DNA from: an uncultured Ellagibacter sp.
GTDB lineage: Bacteria; Actinomycetota; Coriobacteriia; Coriobacteriales; Eggerthellaceae
Direction of reading: 5' to 3'
DNA: 9,980 nt
Assembly (NCBI GenBank): GCA_934661105.1
Contig: CAKUIV010000072.1
Span: 1-9,980, forward strand
Part shown: piece after piece, positions 1-7,101 of the stretch
Layout of the letters: each line of letters starts with the position of its first letter
Numbering within the stretch: position 1 is the first letter of the stretch
Made by a program: the position numbers and the translations under genes
The notes under the pieces: model-generated
The model's input: the letters and a program-made list of their open reading frames with translations, nothing else
Told to the model about the DNA's origin: nothing
Database searches by the model: none

Positions 1-2775
1 TGCGGCGGCGAAGACGTAAGCGTCGGTCGTTTCGCCGATGACCGCAACGTCGAGGCATTCGGTTTCCCCAGGAAGCTCGGCGTCGTCGGACAACTCCACG
101 ACGAAACTGCCGTAAGCGGGCGTGAAGAGCGCATCGGCATCGACGTCGCCGAGCTTGACGCCGACGGAGTTTCCAACGCACATCTTGAACAGCGATTCCG
201 CCAGGCAGCCGTAGCCAGGCGTCGACACGGCGAGCGCCGCCCCGCTCCCGATGAGGTCCTCGACGGCCGCGATGGCAGCAAGCTCGTCTTCAGCGGCCGG
301 GGCGACATCGGAGGCGTCGTAGCAACGCGGCGCGACAAGCGCCACGCGATGTCCCGCGCCCTTGAATTCGGGGCTCGTGACGCGGTCGACCTTGCCGACC
401 GCGGTGGCGAAGCTGACGAGCGTCGGCGGGACGTCGAGGCTCTCGAAGGAACCGGACATGGAGTCTTTGCCGCCGATGGAACCGACACCGAAATCGAGCT
501 GGGCCTGAAGCGCGCCGAGAACCGCAGCCGTCGGTTTGCCCCAACGCGCCGGGTCGGTACGCAAACGCTCGAAGTATTCTTGGAACGTGAGGTACATGTT
601 TTCGCGCTTGAAGCCGGCAGCGACGAGGCGGGCGATGCTTTCCACGACCGCGACGTAAGAGCCGACGTACTGGTTCTTTTCGGTGAGATAGGGGTTGAAT
701 CCCCAGGCCATACCGGAACACGTGGTCGTTTCGCCGTCGACCGGCAGCTTCGCCGCCATGGCGAGCGCGGGCGTGAGCTGGTTCTTGCCGCCGAACGGCA
801 TGAGCACCGTCGCCGCGCCAATCGTCGAGTCGAAGCGCTCGGAGAGGCCCTTGTTAGAGCAGACGTTCAAGTCGGTGACGAGGGACTTCATGCGCTCGGC
901 GAGCGTCGAACCCGCCCATTCACGCGTATAGGCGGCACCTTCCTCGACGTGCACGTCCTGATGCTTCGGCGCGCCGTTGCTCGCGAGGAACTCGCGGCTC
1001 ACGTCGACGATCGCGTCGTCGTTCCACATGATACGGACGCGCGGCTCTTCCACGACCTCGGCGATGACCGTAGCCTCGAGGTTTTCCTCCTCGGCATACT
1101 TCAGGAACTCATCGACGTCGGATGCGGCGATAGCGCACGCCATGCGCTCCTGGCTTTCCGAGATGGCAAGCTCGGTGCCGTCAAGGCCGTCGTATTTCTT
1201 GGGGACTTTATTCAGGTTGATGCGCAGCCCGTCGGCGATTTCGCCCAACGCAACCGATACGCCGCCGGCGCCGAAGTCGTTGCAGCGCTTGATGAGGCGA
1301 CACGCCTCGCCGCGGCGGAACAGACGCTGGAGCTTGCGTTCAACGGGAGCGTTGCCTTTCTGAACTTCCGCCCCGCAATGCTCGAGGCTTCCGAGGTTGT
1401 GCGCTTTGGAAGACCCCGTGGCACCGCCGATGCCGTCGCGCCCGGTACGACCGCCCAAAAGGACGATGACGTCGCCCGGAGCAGGCTTCTCGCGACGCAC
1501 ATGGTCGGCCGGGGTAGCCGCAACGACCGCGCCGATTTCCATGCGCTTGGCAACATAGCCCGGATGGTACAGCTCGTGGACCGAACCCGTTGCCAGGCCG
1601 ATCTGATTGCCGTACGACGAATAACCGGCCGCAGCCGTGGTGACGAGCTTTCGCTGGGGAAGCTTGCCGGGAAGCGTTTCGGAAACGGGCACCGTCGGAT
1701 CGCCCGCGCCGGTGACGCGCATCGCCTGGTAGACGTAGCTGCGCCCGGAGAGCGGGTCGCGGATCGCGCCGCCCAGGCACGTGGCCGCACCGCCGAACGG
1801 CTCGATTTCGGTCGGGTGATTGTGCGTCTCGTTCTTGAAGAGGTAGAGCCAGTCCTCGTCCTCGCCGTTGACGTCGACGGTGCACTTCACCGTGCAAGCG
1901 TTGATTTCTTCGGACTCATCGAGCCCGGTGAGGATGCCCCTCGCTTTAAGGTAGCGCGCACCGATCGTTCCCATGTCCATAAGGCATACGGGTTTCGCGT
2001 CGCGCCCAAGCTCATGACGCAGCTCAAGGTAGCGATCGAACGTTTCTTTGACGAGCGGGTCGTCGATCTGGATATTGGTAAGCTCGGTGCCGAACGTGGT
2101 GTGGCGGCAATGATCGGACCAGTAGGTGTCGATCATCTTGATCTCGGTGATCGTGGGGTCGCGATGCTCGCCCGCGAAGTACTCCTGGCAGAACTTGATG
2201 TCGGCCAAGTCCATCGCAAGACCGCGCTTGTCGATGAACGCGGAAAGCGCCGCATCGTCGAGCTGGGAGAACCCGTCGATGACCTCGACCGGACCCGGAG
2301 TGGGATGTTCCATCGCAAGCGATTCGCGCACCTCAAGCGACGCCTCGCGCGCCTCGATCGGATTGATGACGTAATGCTTGACGACGTCGACATCGGCATC
2401 GGAAAGATCGCCCGAAAGCAGATACACCTTCGCGCTTCGAACCTCGGGACGCTCGCCTTGGCTGATGAACTGCACGCATTCGCTTGCGGACGCCGCGCGT
2501 TGATCGAACTGGCCGGGAAGGAATTCGACCGCGAACACGCGCGCTCCCGGCGCCTCCGGCAAATCGAACGTGACCGTGTCGGTCTGCGGCTCGCTGAACA
2601 CGGTGGGCACGCATTCGCTGAAGAGCTCTTCGGAAATGCCCTCGACATCGTAGCGGTTCGCCAGGCGAAGCCCCGTGAGCCCCTTGACGCCAAGGATGCT
2701 GCGCAGCTCGTGGGCGAGGTTCTTCGCCTCGACGTCGAAGCCGGGCTTTTTCTCCACGTAAACGCGGGATACCAT
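1..2775 (-). CDS. purL: Phosphoribosylformylglycinamidine synthase (FGAM synthase), long single-chain form, 3' end outside window
   Basis: This enzyme catalyses the fourth step of purine synthesis: ATP- and glutamine-dependent conversion of FGAR to FGAM in the cytosol. The window holds 925 uninterrupted codons and runs off at position 1. The long single-chain family is about 1,200-1,250 residues, so the C-terminal class I glutaminase domain should lie just outside. Visible order: an N-terminal PurS-like part (about 1-140); a linker ending in SDHCRHTTF, with HCRH at residues 222-225 (the conserved active-site His); the first ATP-binding AIRS-like half with NETHNHPTE (from 315), DGIGGATGSS (447-456) and GAGGVSVALGEIADG (from 502); then a second AIRS-like half with GGKDSMSG (768-775). 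The ATG at 2773-2775 has a good ribosome site, AGAAAGGA (2783-2790). It is the last visible gene of the purC-membrane protein-purL group, 29 nt after the preceding stop. The family call is near certain; membership of the long clade is inferred from the domain layout. Confidence 0.97.
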   Translation of the reverse strand, partial: MVSRVYVEKKPGFDVEAKNLAHELRSILGVKGLTGLRLANRYDVEGISEELFSECVPTVFSEPQTDTVTFDLPEAPGARVFAVEFLPGQFDQRAASASECVQFISQGERPEVRSAKVYLLSGDLSDADVDVVKHYVINPIEAREASLEVRESLAMEHPTPGPVEVIDGFSQLDDAALSAFIDKRGLAMDLADIKFCQEYFAGEHRDPTITEIKMIDTYWSDHCRHTTFGTELTNIQIDDPLVKETFDRYLELRHELGRDAKPVCLMDMGTIGARYLKARGILTGLDESEEINACTVKCTVDVNGEDEDWLYLFKNETHNHPTEIEPFGGAATCLGGAIRDPLSGRSYVYQAMRVTGAGDPTVPVSETLPGKLPQRKLVTTAAAGYSSYGNQIGLATGSVHELYHPGYVAKRMEIGAVVAATPADHVRREKPAPGDVIVLLGGRTGRDGIGGATGSSKAHNLGSLEHCGAEVQKGNAPVERKLQRLFRRGEACRLIKRCNDFGAGGVSVALGEIADGLRINLNKVPKKYDGLDGTELAISESQERMACAIAASDVDEFLKYAEEENLEATVIAEVVEEPRVRIMWNDDAIVDVSREFLASNGAPKHQDVHVEEGAAYTREWAGSTLAERMKSLVTDLNVCSNKGLSERFDSTIGAATVLMPFGGKNQLTPALAMAAKLPVDGETTTCSGMAWGFNPYLTEKNQYVGSYVAVVESIARLVAAGFKRENMYLTFQEYFERLRTDPARWGKPTAAVLGALQAQLDFGVGSIGGKDSMSGSFESLDVPPTLVSFATAVGKVDRVTSPEFKGAGHRVALVAPRCYDASDVAPAAEDELAAIAAVEDLIGSGAALAVSTPGYGCLAESLFKMCVGNSVGVKLGDVDADALFTPAYGSFVVELSDDAELPGETECLDVAVIGETTDAYVFAAA

Positions 2776-2782
2776 GCGGGAT

Positions 2783-2790
2783 TCCTTTCT
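2783..2790 (-). promoter_or_regulatory. Ribosome binding site of purL
   Basis: On the minus strand the bases AGAAAGGA lie 7 nt upstream of the ATG at 2775. This fixes the purL start and fits the Shine-Dalgarno consensus. Confidence 0.75.
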
Positions 2791-2804
2791 CGGCTGGTTC
2801 GTTG

Positions 2805-3428
2805 TTACTTGCTCGCGGATTCAGCCGCGCCTTCCGAGGCGGCCTTCTTCTTGCCGAACAGGCCGCGCTTGGGCTTCGCGATCTGCTCTTCGGCGACCTT
2901 CGCCGCGTCGTCGTCCTTCTTCTTTTCCGCGGCGCGAGCAGCGGCCTTCGCCTTCTTCTCGGCGGCGCGGTCCTCCTTGGTGTGGCGCGCCTCCATTTCA
3001 GCCTGGTACTTGCGGCGGCATTTGCGGATCTTGGAGAAGTCGATGTAGAACGCGAGGATGATGAGGAGATACGACAACCCGAGCGTCACATACGAGATCC
3101 ACGCCGGCTCCCAGCTACGGGCGAACCAGGAAAGCGCCACCATGACGACCGCGGCGATGAGCACGACCCACCACGCGCGGCGGAGGTTCTTGTATTCCTT
3201 CGTGGGCGGGTTGTAGTACTTGCGATCGAGCTCGTTTTGCTTGGCGCGTTCCTGCTTGCGGCGTGCCTTGGCCTCTGCCTTCTTCTGTTGCGGCGTTTTG
3301 GTGGCCGATTGCACATGGACGGAGGCCGCCGCCTTCGACTTCGGCTTCGCGGAGGCCGCGCTTCGGCGCGTGGTGCCCTTGTGCTCGTCGCCTTGATAGC
3401 GCTCGTTCATGAAGTTGCGTTGTGTCAT
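2805..3428 (-). CDS. Two-helix membrane protein of unknown function, in the purine operon
   Basis: A 207-residue protein I do not recognise. Residues 1-80 are basic and polar, rich in Lys, Arg, Ala and Gln. Two hydrophobic segments follow: about 86-103 (starting WWVVLIAAVVMVALS) and about 109-130 (ending LSYLLIILAFYIDF), joined by a very short loop around RSWEP. Residues 132-207 are a strongly charged Lys/Glu/Ala helix, probably coiled, ending in Ser/Ala/Lys. The short loop and the two basic flanks suggest a hairpin in the membrane with both ends in the cytoplasm. The ATG at 3426-3428 has a modest AGAAAG ribosome site about 9 nt upstream. A second ATG at codon 7 has none, so the first is preferred. 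It lies 67 nt after purC and 29 nt before purL on the same strand, so it is probably co-transcribed with them. Its Lys/Ala-rich composition makes database hits to other basic proteins unreliable. It could be a small actinobacterial membrane-family protein; no function is claimed. Confidence 0.85.
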   Translation of the reverse strand: MTQRNFMNERYQGDEHKGTTRRSAASAKPKSKAAASVHVQSATKTPQQKKAEAKARRKQERAKQNELDRKYYNPPTKEYKNLRRAWWVVLIAAVVMVALSWFARSWEPAWISYVTLGLSYLLIILAFYIDFSKIRKCRRKYQAEMEARHTKEDRAAEKKAKAAARAAEKKKDDDAAKVAEEQIAKPKRGLFGKKKAASEGAAESASK

Positions 3429-3490
3429 GTAGTCGTTCTTTCTAACGGGTGGTTCGAAAACTCAGAGGCTGGGCGAAAGCCGCAGGGCCC

Positions 3491-3510
3491 TTCCCCTACG
3501 CGAAGGGGAA
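3491..3510 (-). repeat. Small hairpin across the purC stop codon
   Basis: A perfect 7-bp inverted repeat (3491-3497 with 3504-3510, loop 3498-3503) spans the end of purC, including its TAG at 3496-3498. On the minus strand it is followed by GGGCCC, not by a T-run, so it is not a standard terminator. It could pause ribosomes or protect a processed 3' end, or it could be chance. Confidence 0.4.
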
Positions 3511-4377
3511 TCTCTCGCCCGTGATCTTCTCGTAGGCCTCAATGTACTTCTCGGTCGTGCGCTTGATGACGTCTTCGGGAAGATGGGGCGGCTTGGTGCC
3601 GGATTCCTTGTCCCAATGCGCGGTCAGCCAATCGCGCACGTACTGCTTGTCGAAGCTCGACTGGCTCTTGCCCGGCTCGTATTCGTCGCCCGGCCAGAAG
3701 CGCGAGGAATCGGGAGTGAGCACTTCGTCGGCGAGGATGACCTTGCCGCCCACGCGCCCGAACTCGAACTTCGTGTCGGCGATGATGATGCCGCGCGAGG
3801 CGGCGTGGTCGCGTGCCGCGGTGTAGACCGCGATGGCCTTGTCCCGAAGCTCGGCAGCGTCCGCCTCGCCGATGATCTCGGCGCAGCGCTCGAAGCTGAT
3901 GTTCTCGTCGTGGTCGCCGATTTCGGCCTTCGTGGAAGGGGTGAAGATCGGCTCGGGGAGCTTAGAGGAATTCACGAGCCCGCCGGGGAGCTCGATACCG
4001 CACACCGTCCCCTGCTTCTCGTATTCCTTCAGCCCGCTGCCGGCGAGATATCCGCGCACGATGCACTCGATCGGGAACATGTCGGCCTTCTTGACCAGCA
4101 TGAACCGCCCTTCGAGCTCCTTCGCGTAAGGCTTGAACTTTTCGGGCAGGTCGGCAACGTCGGCGGAGATGAGGTGATTCTCGATAACGCCGTCGAGCAA
4201 CTTGAACCAGAAACACGACAGCTGCGTTAAGACCTGGCCCTTATGCGGGATCTCGTCTTCCAGAATGTAATCGAATGCAGAGATACGGTCGGACGCCACG
4301 ACGAGGAGGCGGTCCCCCAGATCGTACAGGTCGCGTACTTTGCCTTGTGCATCGGGCTTGATGTCGATCACGCTCAT
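3496..4377 (-). CDS. purC: Phosphoribosylaminoimidazole-succinocarboxamide synthase (SAICAR synthetase)
   Basis: This cytosolic enzyme joins aspartate to CAIR using ATP, giving SAICAR, in purine synthesis. The 293-residue length fits the longer form of the family rather than the roughly 240-residue Bacillus form. Recognisable motifs in order: the N-terminal nucleotide-binding stretch [19 protein letters not shown] with DRISAFD (12-36); the SAICAR signature [16 protein letters not shown] (104-119); FTPSTKAE (145-152); DTKFEFG (201-207); and the second signature [15 protein letters not shown] (214-228). No key segment is missing. The ATG at 4375-4377 has AAGGA at 4388-4392, about 10 nt upstream. 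It is the first gene of the purC-membrane protein-purL group and follows the histidine kinase stop by 111 nt. That gap holds a GC-rich structured leader, so purC probably has its own promoter or attenuator. Confidence 0.98.
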   Translation of the reverse strand: MSVIDIKPDAQGKVRDLYDLGDRLLVVASDRISAFDYILEDEIPHKGQVLTQLSCFWFKLLDGVIENHLISADVADLPEKFKPYAKELEGRFMLVKKADMFPIECIVRGYLAGSGLKEYEKQGTVCGIELPGGLVNSSKLPEPIFTPSTKAEIGDHDENISFERCAEIIGEADAAELRDKAIAVYTAARDHAASRGIIIADTKFEFGRVGGKVILADEVLTPDSSRFWPGDEYEPGKSQSSFDKQYVRDWLTAHWDKESGTKPPHLPEDVIKRTTEKYIEAYEKITGERFPFA

Positions 4378-4488
4378 GTTGTTCAGGTCCTTTCAAAACC
4401 TCGTCACAACGCGAGGCGGCGAGGGCATGACCCTCGCCGGCTATCTCGCGCCTCGCTTTGCAGTGCGCTCCATTATCGCGCACTTAGT
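4378..4488 (-). promoter_or_regulatory. Structured purC leader, possible attenuator
   Basis: The 111-nt gap between the kinase stop and purC holds three nested or competing hairpins on the minus strand. An outer 7-bp helix pairs GCGAGGC (4450-4456) with GCCTCGC (4411-4417). It encloses a perfect 8-bp stem, GGCGAGGG/CCCTCGCC (4418-4425 with 4431-4438, 5-nt loop). The 3' arm of the outer helix overlaps a third 5-bp hairpin (4412-4416 with 4399-4403, 8-nt loop) followed directly by TTTT (4395-4398), so these two cannot form together. A -10-like GATAAT sits at 4472-4477, without a clear -35. Pairing is read directly from the sequence; regulation is inferred. It matches no riboswitch consensus I know. 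Confidence 0.4.
4463..4483 (-). repeat. Hairpin just after the histidine kinase gene
   Basis: A perfect 6-bp inverted repeat GTGCGC/GCGCAC (4463-4468 with 4478-4483, 9-nt loop) starts 5 nt beyond the kinase stop codon. On the minus strand it is followed by TGCAAAGCG, with no T-run, so it is a poor intrinsic terminator for the kinase gene. Read-through into purC is therefore possible. Confidence 0.35.
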
Positions 4489-6201
4489 TTACTTTTTGCG
4501 CCCCATGACGCCGTTTTTTCCGTCAGAAGACTTCGACGCGCGCCCTCCCGACAAAAACTGCTGGCGATGCTGTTGTTTCTGCTGCTGGCGCTGCTTTTGC
4601 TGCTGGCGCTTGTCGTTGATGCGAGTGCGTTCCTCGTCGTAGAGGGGGAAGTGGAGCGTGAAGCAGGCGCCTTCGCCCTTCTTGCCTTCCACCTGTACCC
4701 ATCCGCCGTGACGGTCGACGATTTCCTTCACGACCGCAAGACCCACGCCGAGCCCGCCGCTCGCGCGGTTGCGCCCCGCGTCGGCGCGCCAGAAGCGGGA
4801 GAACACCATCTTCGCCTCTTCAGGGGTAAGGCCGATGCCTGTGTCCTTCACGGCGATGGACGCCATGATGTCGCCCTTCGACACGACGACCGACACGTGC
4901 CCGCCCTCGGGCGTGTAGCGGACCGCGTTCGATATGAGGTTGGCCGTCGCTTGGCGGATCATGTCGGGATCGCCCACCACAAGCACGTTTTTCTCCGCGC
5001 GGTATTCGAACGTGAGGCCCGCGTCGGCGACGAACGCCTCATGCGTGGCGACGATGCTCTGGATAAGCTCGCCGACGTCGACCACTTCCTCTTTCATGGG
5101 GGTCGTACGGCTTTCCAAGCGCGAAAGCTTCAACAGCGCGTCGACAAGACGGCTTAAACGCTGGACCTCGGAGTTCACCGTTTCAAGACGCTCTTCATCG
5201 GCTTCGAAGACACCGTCGACCATCGCCTCGACCGTGGACTGGATGGCCATGAGCGGCGTGCGCAGCTCGTGGGCGACGTCGGTGGTGAGACGACGTTCGA
5301 GTTCGCGATCCTTCTCGACCGATTCCGCCATCTCGTCGAAGGTTTCGCCCAAACGCGCGATCTCGTCGTCGCCGTGGAGAGCCGTTCTCGCGGAGAGGTC
5401 GCCTTCCTTGATGGCGCGCGCCGTCTTCGTCATGCGGTTGATGGGCGCGACGAGGTTGCGGGCGAACAGAAAGCCGATGCAGGAAGCAAGCACGATGGCG
5501 ACGAGCGACGCGAAGAGCATAGCCTGGTAGGAATTCTCGCGGAATTCCTGGTCGGGGCCGCGCATGAGCGTGTCGGACCCGTAGACCCAGATGCGAACCG
5601 AGCCGACGACCCGATCGTCGACCACGATCTTCGCCCGTGCGACCTGCGAGGCATCCTTCGGCTCAAACGAGCCCGACACCGTGGCGCCCGTGTCCGATTG
5701 CGTGATGCGATTCGAGGAATCGAACACGGCGACGTCGTTCTCGTCGACCACCTTGATGGCGATCCCCGGCGTGACCTCGAGCGCTGCCTCGACGGGCCGA
5801 AGCGCCGCCGAGCTCTTGATAGTGAGCGTGTCGTCCGCGGCGAGGCGCTCCTCGATGCGGTCGGCTGTCGCTTGGGCGAGGTCTTCCATGTTGCTGGCGG
5901 TGTAGGTTTGGAAATGCTGCTCCCACACGAACGAGACGACACCGATGGCGACAAGGCCGGTCATGGCGGCGATGAGCGCGAAAGCGAGCGTGACGCGCGT
6001 CGTGTAGGTGAAGCTCGCCCACCCGAACTTGCGCTTGCGCTCCTTGCGAGCGGGCGTCCCCTGGCAGGGGTGGGAATCCTGCGCGCCCTCGGTTTCGGGC
6101 GCAGCTACGCGAATGCGGGCAGCATCGCCGCCCGCATTCCCCGAAAGGCCCGGCGCGTCTTTCGGCGCCGGGTCGTTATGGTGTTCACGTTGTTCGTTCA
6201 C
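4489..6201 (-). CDS. Membrane sensor histidine kinase, second gene of a two-component pair
   Basis: A 570-residue kinase that should phosphorylate the regulator encoded just upstream. Order: a polar N-terminal cytoplasmic stretch (1-60) ending in a basic KERKRK cluster; membrane segment 1 (about 70-92); an extracytoplasmic sensor region (about 93-226); membrane segment 2 (about 227-247); HAMP (about 248-300); HisKA with the phospho-accepting His311 in DVAHELRTPL; then a HATPase domain with the N-box NLISNAVRYTPEGG (421-434), DTGIGL (453-458), the F-box FSRFWRAD (467-474) and the G2 box GGLGVGLAV (482-490). All catalytic boxes are intact. The start is GTG (6199-6201), 14 nt after the regulator stop, with GGTGA as a close ribosome site. 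After the ATPase domain comes an odd Gln/Lys/Arg tail (529-570) containing a six-residue unit repeated in tandem. The signal is unknown. The overall architecture is that of BaeS/MprB-like envelope-sensing kinases, which is only a general resemblance. Confidence 0.96.
   Translation of the reverse strand: MNEQREHHNDPAPKDAPGLSGNAGGDAARIRVAAPETEGAQDSHPCQGTPARKERKRKFGWASFTYTTRVTLAFALIAAMTGLVAIGVVSFVWEQHFQTYTASNMEDLAQATADRIEERLAADDTLTIKSSAALRPVEAALEVTPGIAIKVVDENDVAVFDSSNRITQSDTGATVSGSFEPKDASQVARAKIVVDDRVVGSVRIWVYGSDTLMRGPDQEFRENSYQAMLFASLVAIVLASCIGFLFARNLVAPINRMTKTARAIKEGDLSARTALHGDDEIARLGETFDEMAESVEKDRELERRLTTDVAHELRTPLMAIQSTVEAMVDGVFEADEERLETVNSEVQRLSRLVDALLKLSRLESRTTPMKEEVVDVGELIQSIVATHEAFVADAGLTFEYRAEKNVLVVGDPDMIRQATANLISNAVRYTPEGGHVSVVVSKGDIMASIAVKDTGIGLTPEEAKMVFSRFWRADAGRNRASGGLGVGLAVVKEIVDRHGGWVQVEGKKGEGACFTLHFPLYDEERTRINDKRQQQKQRQQQKQQHRQQFLSGGRASKSSDGKNGVMGRKK
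4573..4608 (-). repeat. 18-bp tandem repeat in the kinase C-terminal tail
   Basis: Two adjacent 18-bp units encode RQQQKQ twice (kinase residues 532-537 and 538-543). A 13-bp core is exactly repeated with an 18-bp period (4580-4592 and 4598-4610 on the plus strand), and a degenerate QHRQQ follows. This is coding sequence with slippage-prone CAG/CAA-rich codons. Confidence 0.7.
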
Positions 6202-6215
6202 AGGTCACCCGCAGC

Positions 6216-6929
6216 CTATTGGTTCTGCTTGGTCGGGTCCTCGAAACGGTAGCCGACGCCGTGGACGGTGTGCAGCCACTTGGGGTTGCGCGGATTGTCG
6301 CCGATCTTCGCGCGGAGGTTCTTCACGTGCGAGTCGATGGTGCGCTCGTAGCCCTCGAAGTCGTAGCCGAGCACCTTCTCCACAAGCTCCATGCGCGAGT
6401 ACACGCGGCCGGGATAGCGGGAAAGCGTGGTGAGAAGCTTGAACTCGCTTGCCGTGAGGTCGACTTCCTCGCCCTTGACGAGGACCTTGTGGCCCGAAAC
6501 GTCGATGGTGAGGTCGCCGAACTCGAGCACCTCGCGCTGCGGCTCGGAGTCGGCGTGGACGCGGCGCAGAAGCGCGCGCACGCGGGCGACGAGTTCGCGG
6601 GGGCTGAAGGGCTTCACCAGGTAGTCGTCGGCACCGAGCTCGAGACCGATGATGCGGTCCTCGACCTCGCCCTTCGCCGTGAGCATGATGATGGGCACAT
6701 CCGAATTGTCGCGGATGGCGCGGCAGACGCGCTCGCCGGGGACGCGCGGCAGCATAAGGTCCAAAATGACCAGGTCGAAGTGATGTTTCTGGAATTCCTC
6801 GAGGGCTTCCTGCCCGTCGCCGACGGCGGTTACCCAATAGTTTTCGCGTTCGAGATACGCCGCCACGGCATCGCGGATCGCCTTTTCGTCTTCGACGAGA
6901 AGGATGCGTCGCGTTTCGTTGTTGTTCAT
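6216..6929 (-). CDS. OmpR/PhoB-family response regulator
   Basis: A 237-residue DNA-binding regulator, probably activated by the adjacent kinase. The receiver domain (about 7-122) has the acidic pair in LVEDE (Glu13/Asp14), phospho-acceptor Asp57 in LVILDLMLP, Thr84 in IMLTAKG and Lys106 in LVKPFSP, so it is complete. A winged-helix Trans_Reg_C domain follows (about 133-231) with LTASEFKLL (158-166), RTIDSHVKNLRAKIG (196-210) and VHGVGYRFE (222-230). The ATG at 6927-6929 has a strong AGGAGA site (6935-6940) 5 nt upstream. The stop is TAG at 6216-6218 and the kinase starts 14 nt further on, so the pair forms one operon. It faces away from the exported-protein gene across a 172-bp region. That gene and the pair itself are the natural candidate targets, by inference. 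Confidence 0.97.
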   Translation of the reverse strand: MNNNETRRILLVEDEKAIRDAVAAYLERENYWVTAVGDGQEALEEFQKHHFDLVILDLMLPRVPGERVCRAIRDNSDVPIIMLTAKGEVEDRIIGLELGADDYLVKPFSPRELVARVRALLRRVHADSEPQREVLEFGDLTIDVSGHKVLVKGEEVDLTASEFKLLTTLSRYPGRVYSRMELVEKVLGYDFEGYERTIDSHVKNLRAKIGDNPRNPKWLHTVHGVGYRFEDPTKQNQ

Positions 6930-6934
6930 TGACG

Positions 6935-6940
6935 TCTCCT
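6935..6940 (-). promoter_or_regulatory. Ribosome binding site of the response regulator gene
   Basis: AGGAGA on the minus strand, 5 nt from the ATG at 6929. It is the strongest Shine-Dalgarno match in the window and sets the start. Confidence 0.8.
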
Positions 6941-6957
6941 AACACTCGGATGCTCTT

Positions 6958-6989
6958 CGGCCCGGCGAGCGTTCGCCCTTGCGGGGCCG
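6958..6989 (-). repeat. Hairpin in the leader of the two-component operon
   Basis: An outer 6-bp pairing CGGCCC/GGGCCG (6958-6963 with 6984-6989) encloses a 5-bp stem GGCGA/TCGCC (6964-6968 with 6973-6977, 4-nt loop), with a 6-nt bulge on one side. It would lie in the untranslated leader of the response regulator mRNA, starting 28 nt upstream of the ATG. There is no adjacent T-run. Confidence 0.4.
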
Positions 6990-7041
6990 TAAACCGCCCA
7001 AAACCGAACAGGGCTGGATTGCGAGCATCGTCTTTGGGTTT

Positions 7042-7047
7042 ATTGTA
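7042..7047 (-). promoter_or_regulatory. Candidate -10 element for the two-component operon
   Basis: TACAAT on the minus strand inside an A/T-rich patch of an otherwise GC-rich region. It predicts a leader of roughly 105 nt for the response regulator mRNA. The position 17 nt upstream reads AAAGCG, a poor -35, so the promoter may need an activator. It overlaps the left arm of the 9-bp inverted repeat. Confidence 0.4.
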
Positions 7048-7088
7048 GCGTTTGGCTTCGACGGCGCTTTCCTCTCGAGGCGAAATGA

Positions 7089-7094
7089 CACAAT
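7089..7094 (+). promoter_or_regulatory. Candidate -10 element for the exported-protein gene
   Basis: CACAAT ends 7 nt before the ATG at 7102, so a normal start of transcription would fall on or next to that ATG and give a leaderless mRNA. This agrees with the lack of a Shine-Dalgarno sequence upstream of 7102. No good -35 is present. Confidence 0.35.
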
Positions 7095-7101
7095 AAACAC
7101 C

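Larger units (their letters stand above)
7038..7098. repeat. 9-bp inverted repeat in the divergent intergenic region
   Basis: GTTTATTGT at 7038-7046 and its exact complement ACAATAAAC at 7090-7098 are arranged symmetrically around position 7068, with 43 bp between them. Each arm overlaps a -10-like hexamer pointing outward. The arms could be promoter cores, operator half-sites, or both. The rest of the 172-bp gap (6930-7101) holds one further hairpin and no other gene that I can support. Confidence 0.5.

Noticed and set aside
349..3048. An 899-codon open frame on the plus strand, antisense to purL and running into the membrane protein gene
   Set aside because: It is in mirror register with purL. 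Its stop codons would need TTA, CTA or TCA in purL, which are rare in GC-rich genes, so a long open frame is expected. The minus strand gives a full FGAM synthase with all its motifs, and the antisense product is Arg/Asp/Ala-rich low complexity.
4463..4483. Terminator after the histidine kinase
   Set aside because: The 6-bp hairpin has no T-run on the minus strand; the T-rich side faces the plus direction, where no gene ends.
4378..4488. Known guanine/adenine riboswitch or PRPP-type riboswitch before purC
   Set aside because: The region shows hairpins, but I could not find the conserved core sequences of these classes, and at 111 nt with a GC-only stem pattern the match is not supported.
4573..4610. 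CRISPR or other short regularly spaced repeat array
   Set aside because: Only two contiguous 18-bp units with no spacers, in frame within the kinase gene.
5269..6252. A 327-codon plus-strand open frame opposite the histidine kinase
   Set aside because: The kinase on the other strand has every catalytic box. The antisense product has no recognisable domain and the composition of a GC shadow.
6979..7101. Upstream extension of the exported protein to a TTG at 6979
   Set aside because: No ribosome site, it would put the start inside a hairpin and upstream of the likely promoter, and it adds a second hydrophobic stretch before the Tat signal.
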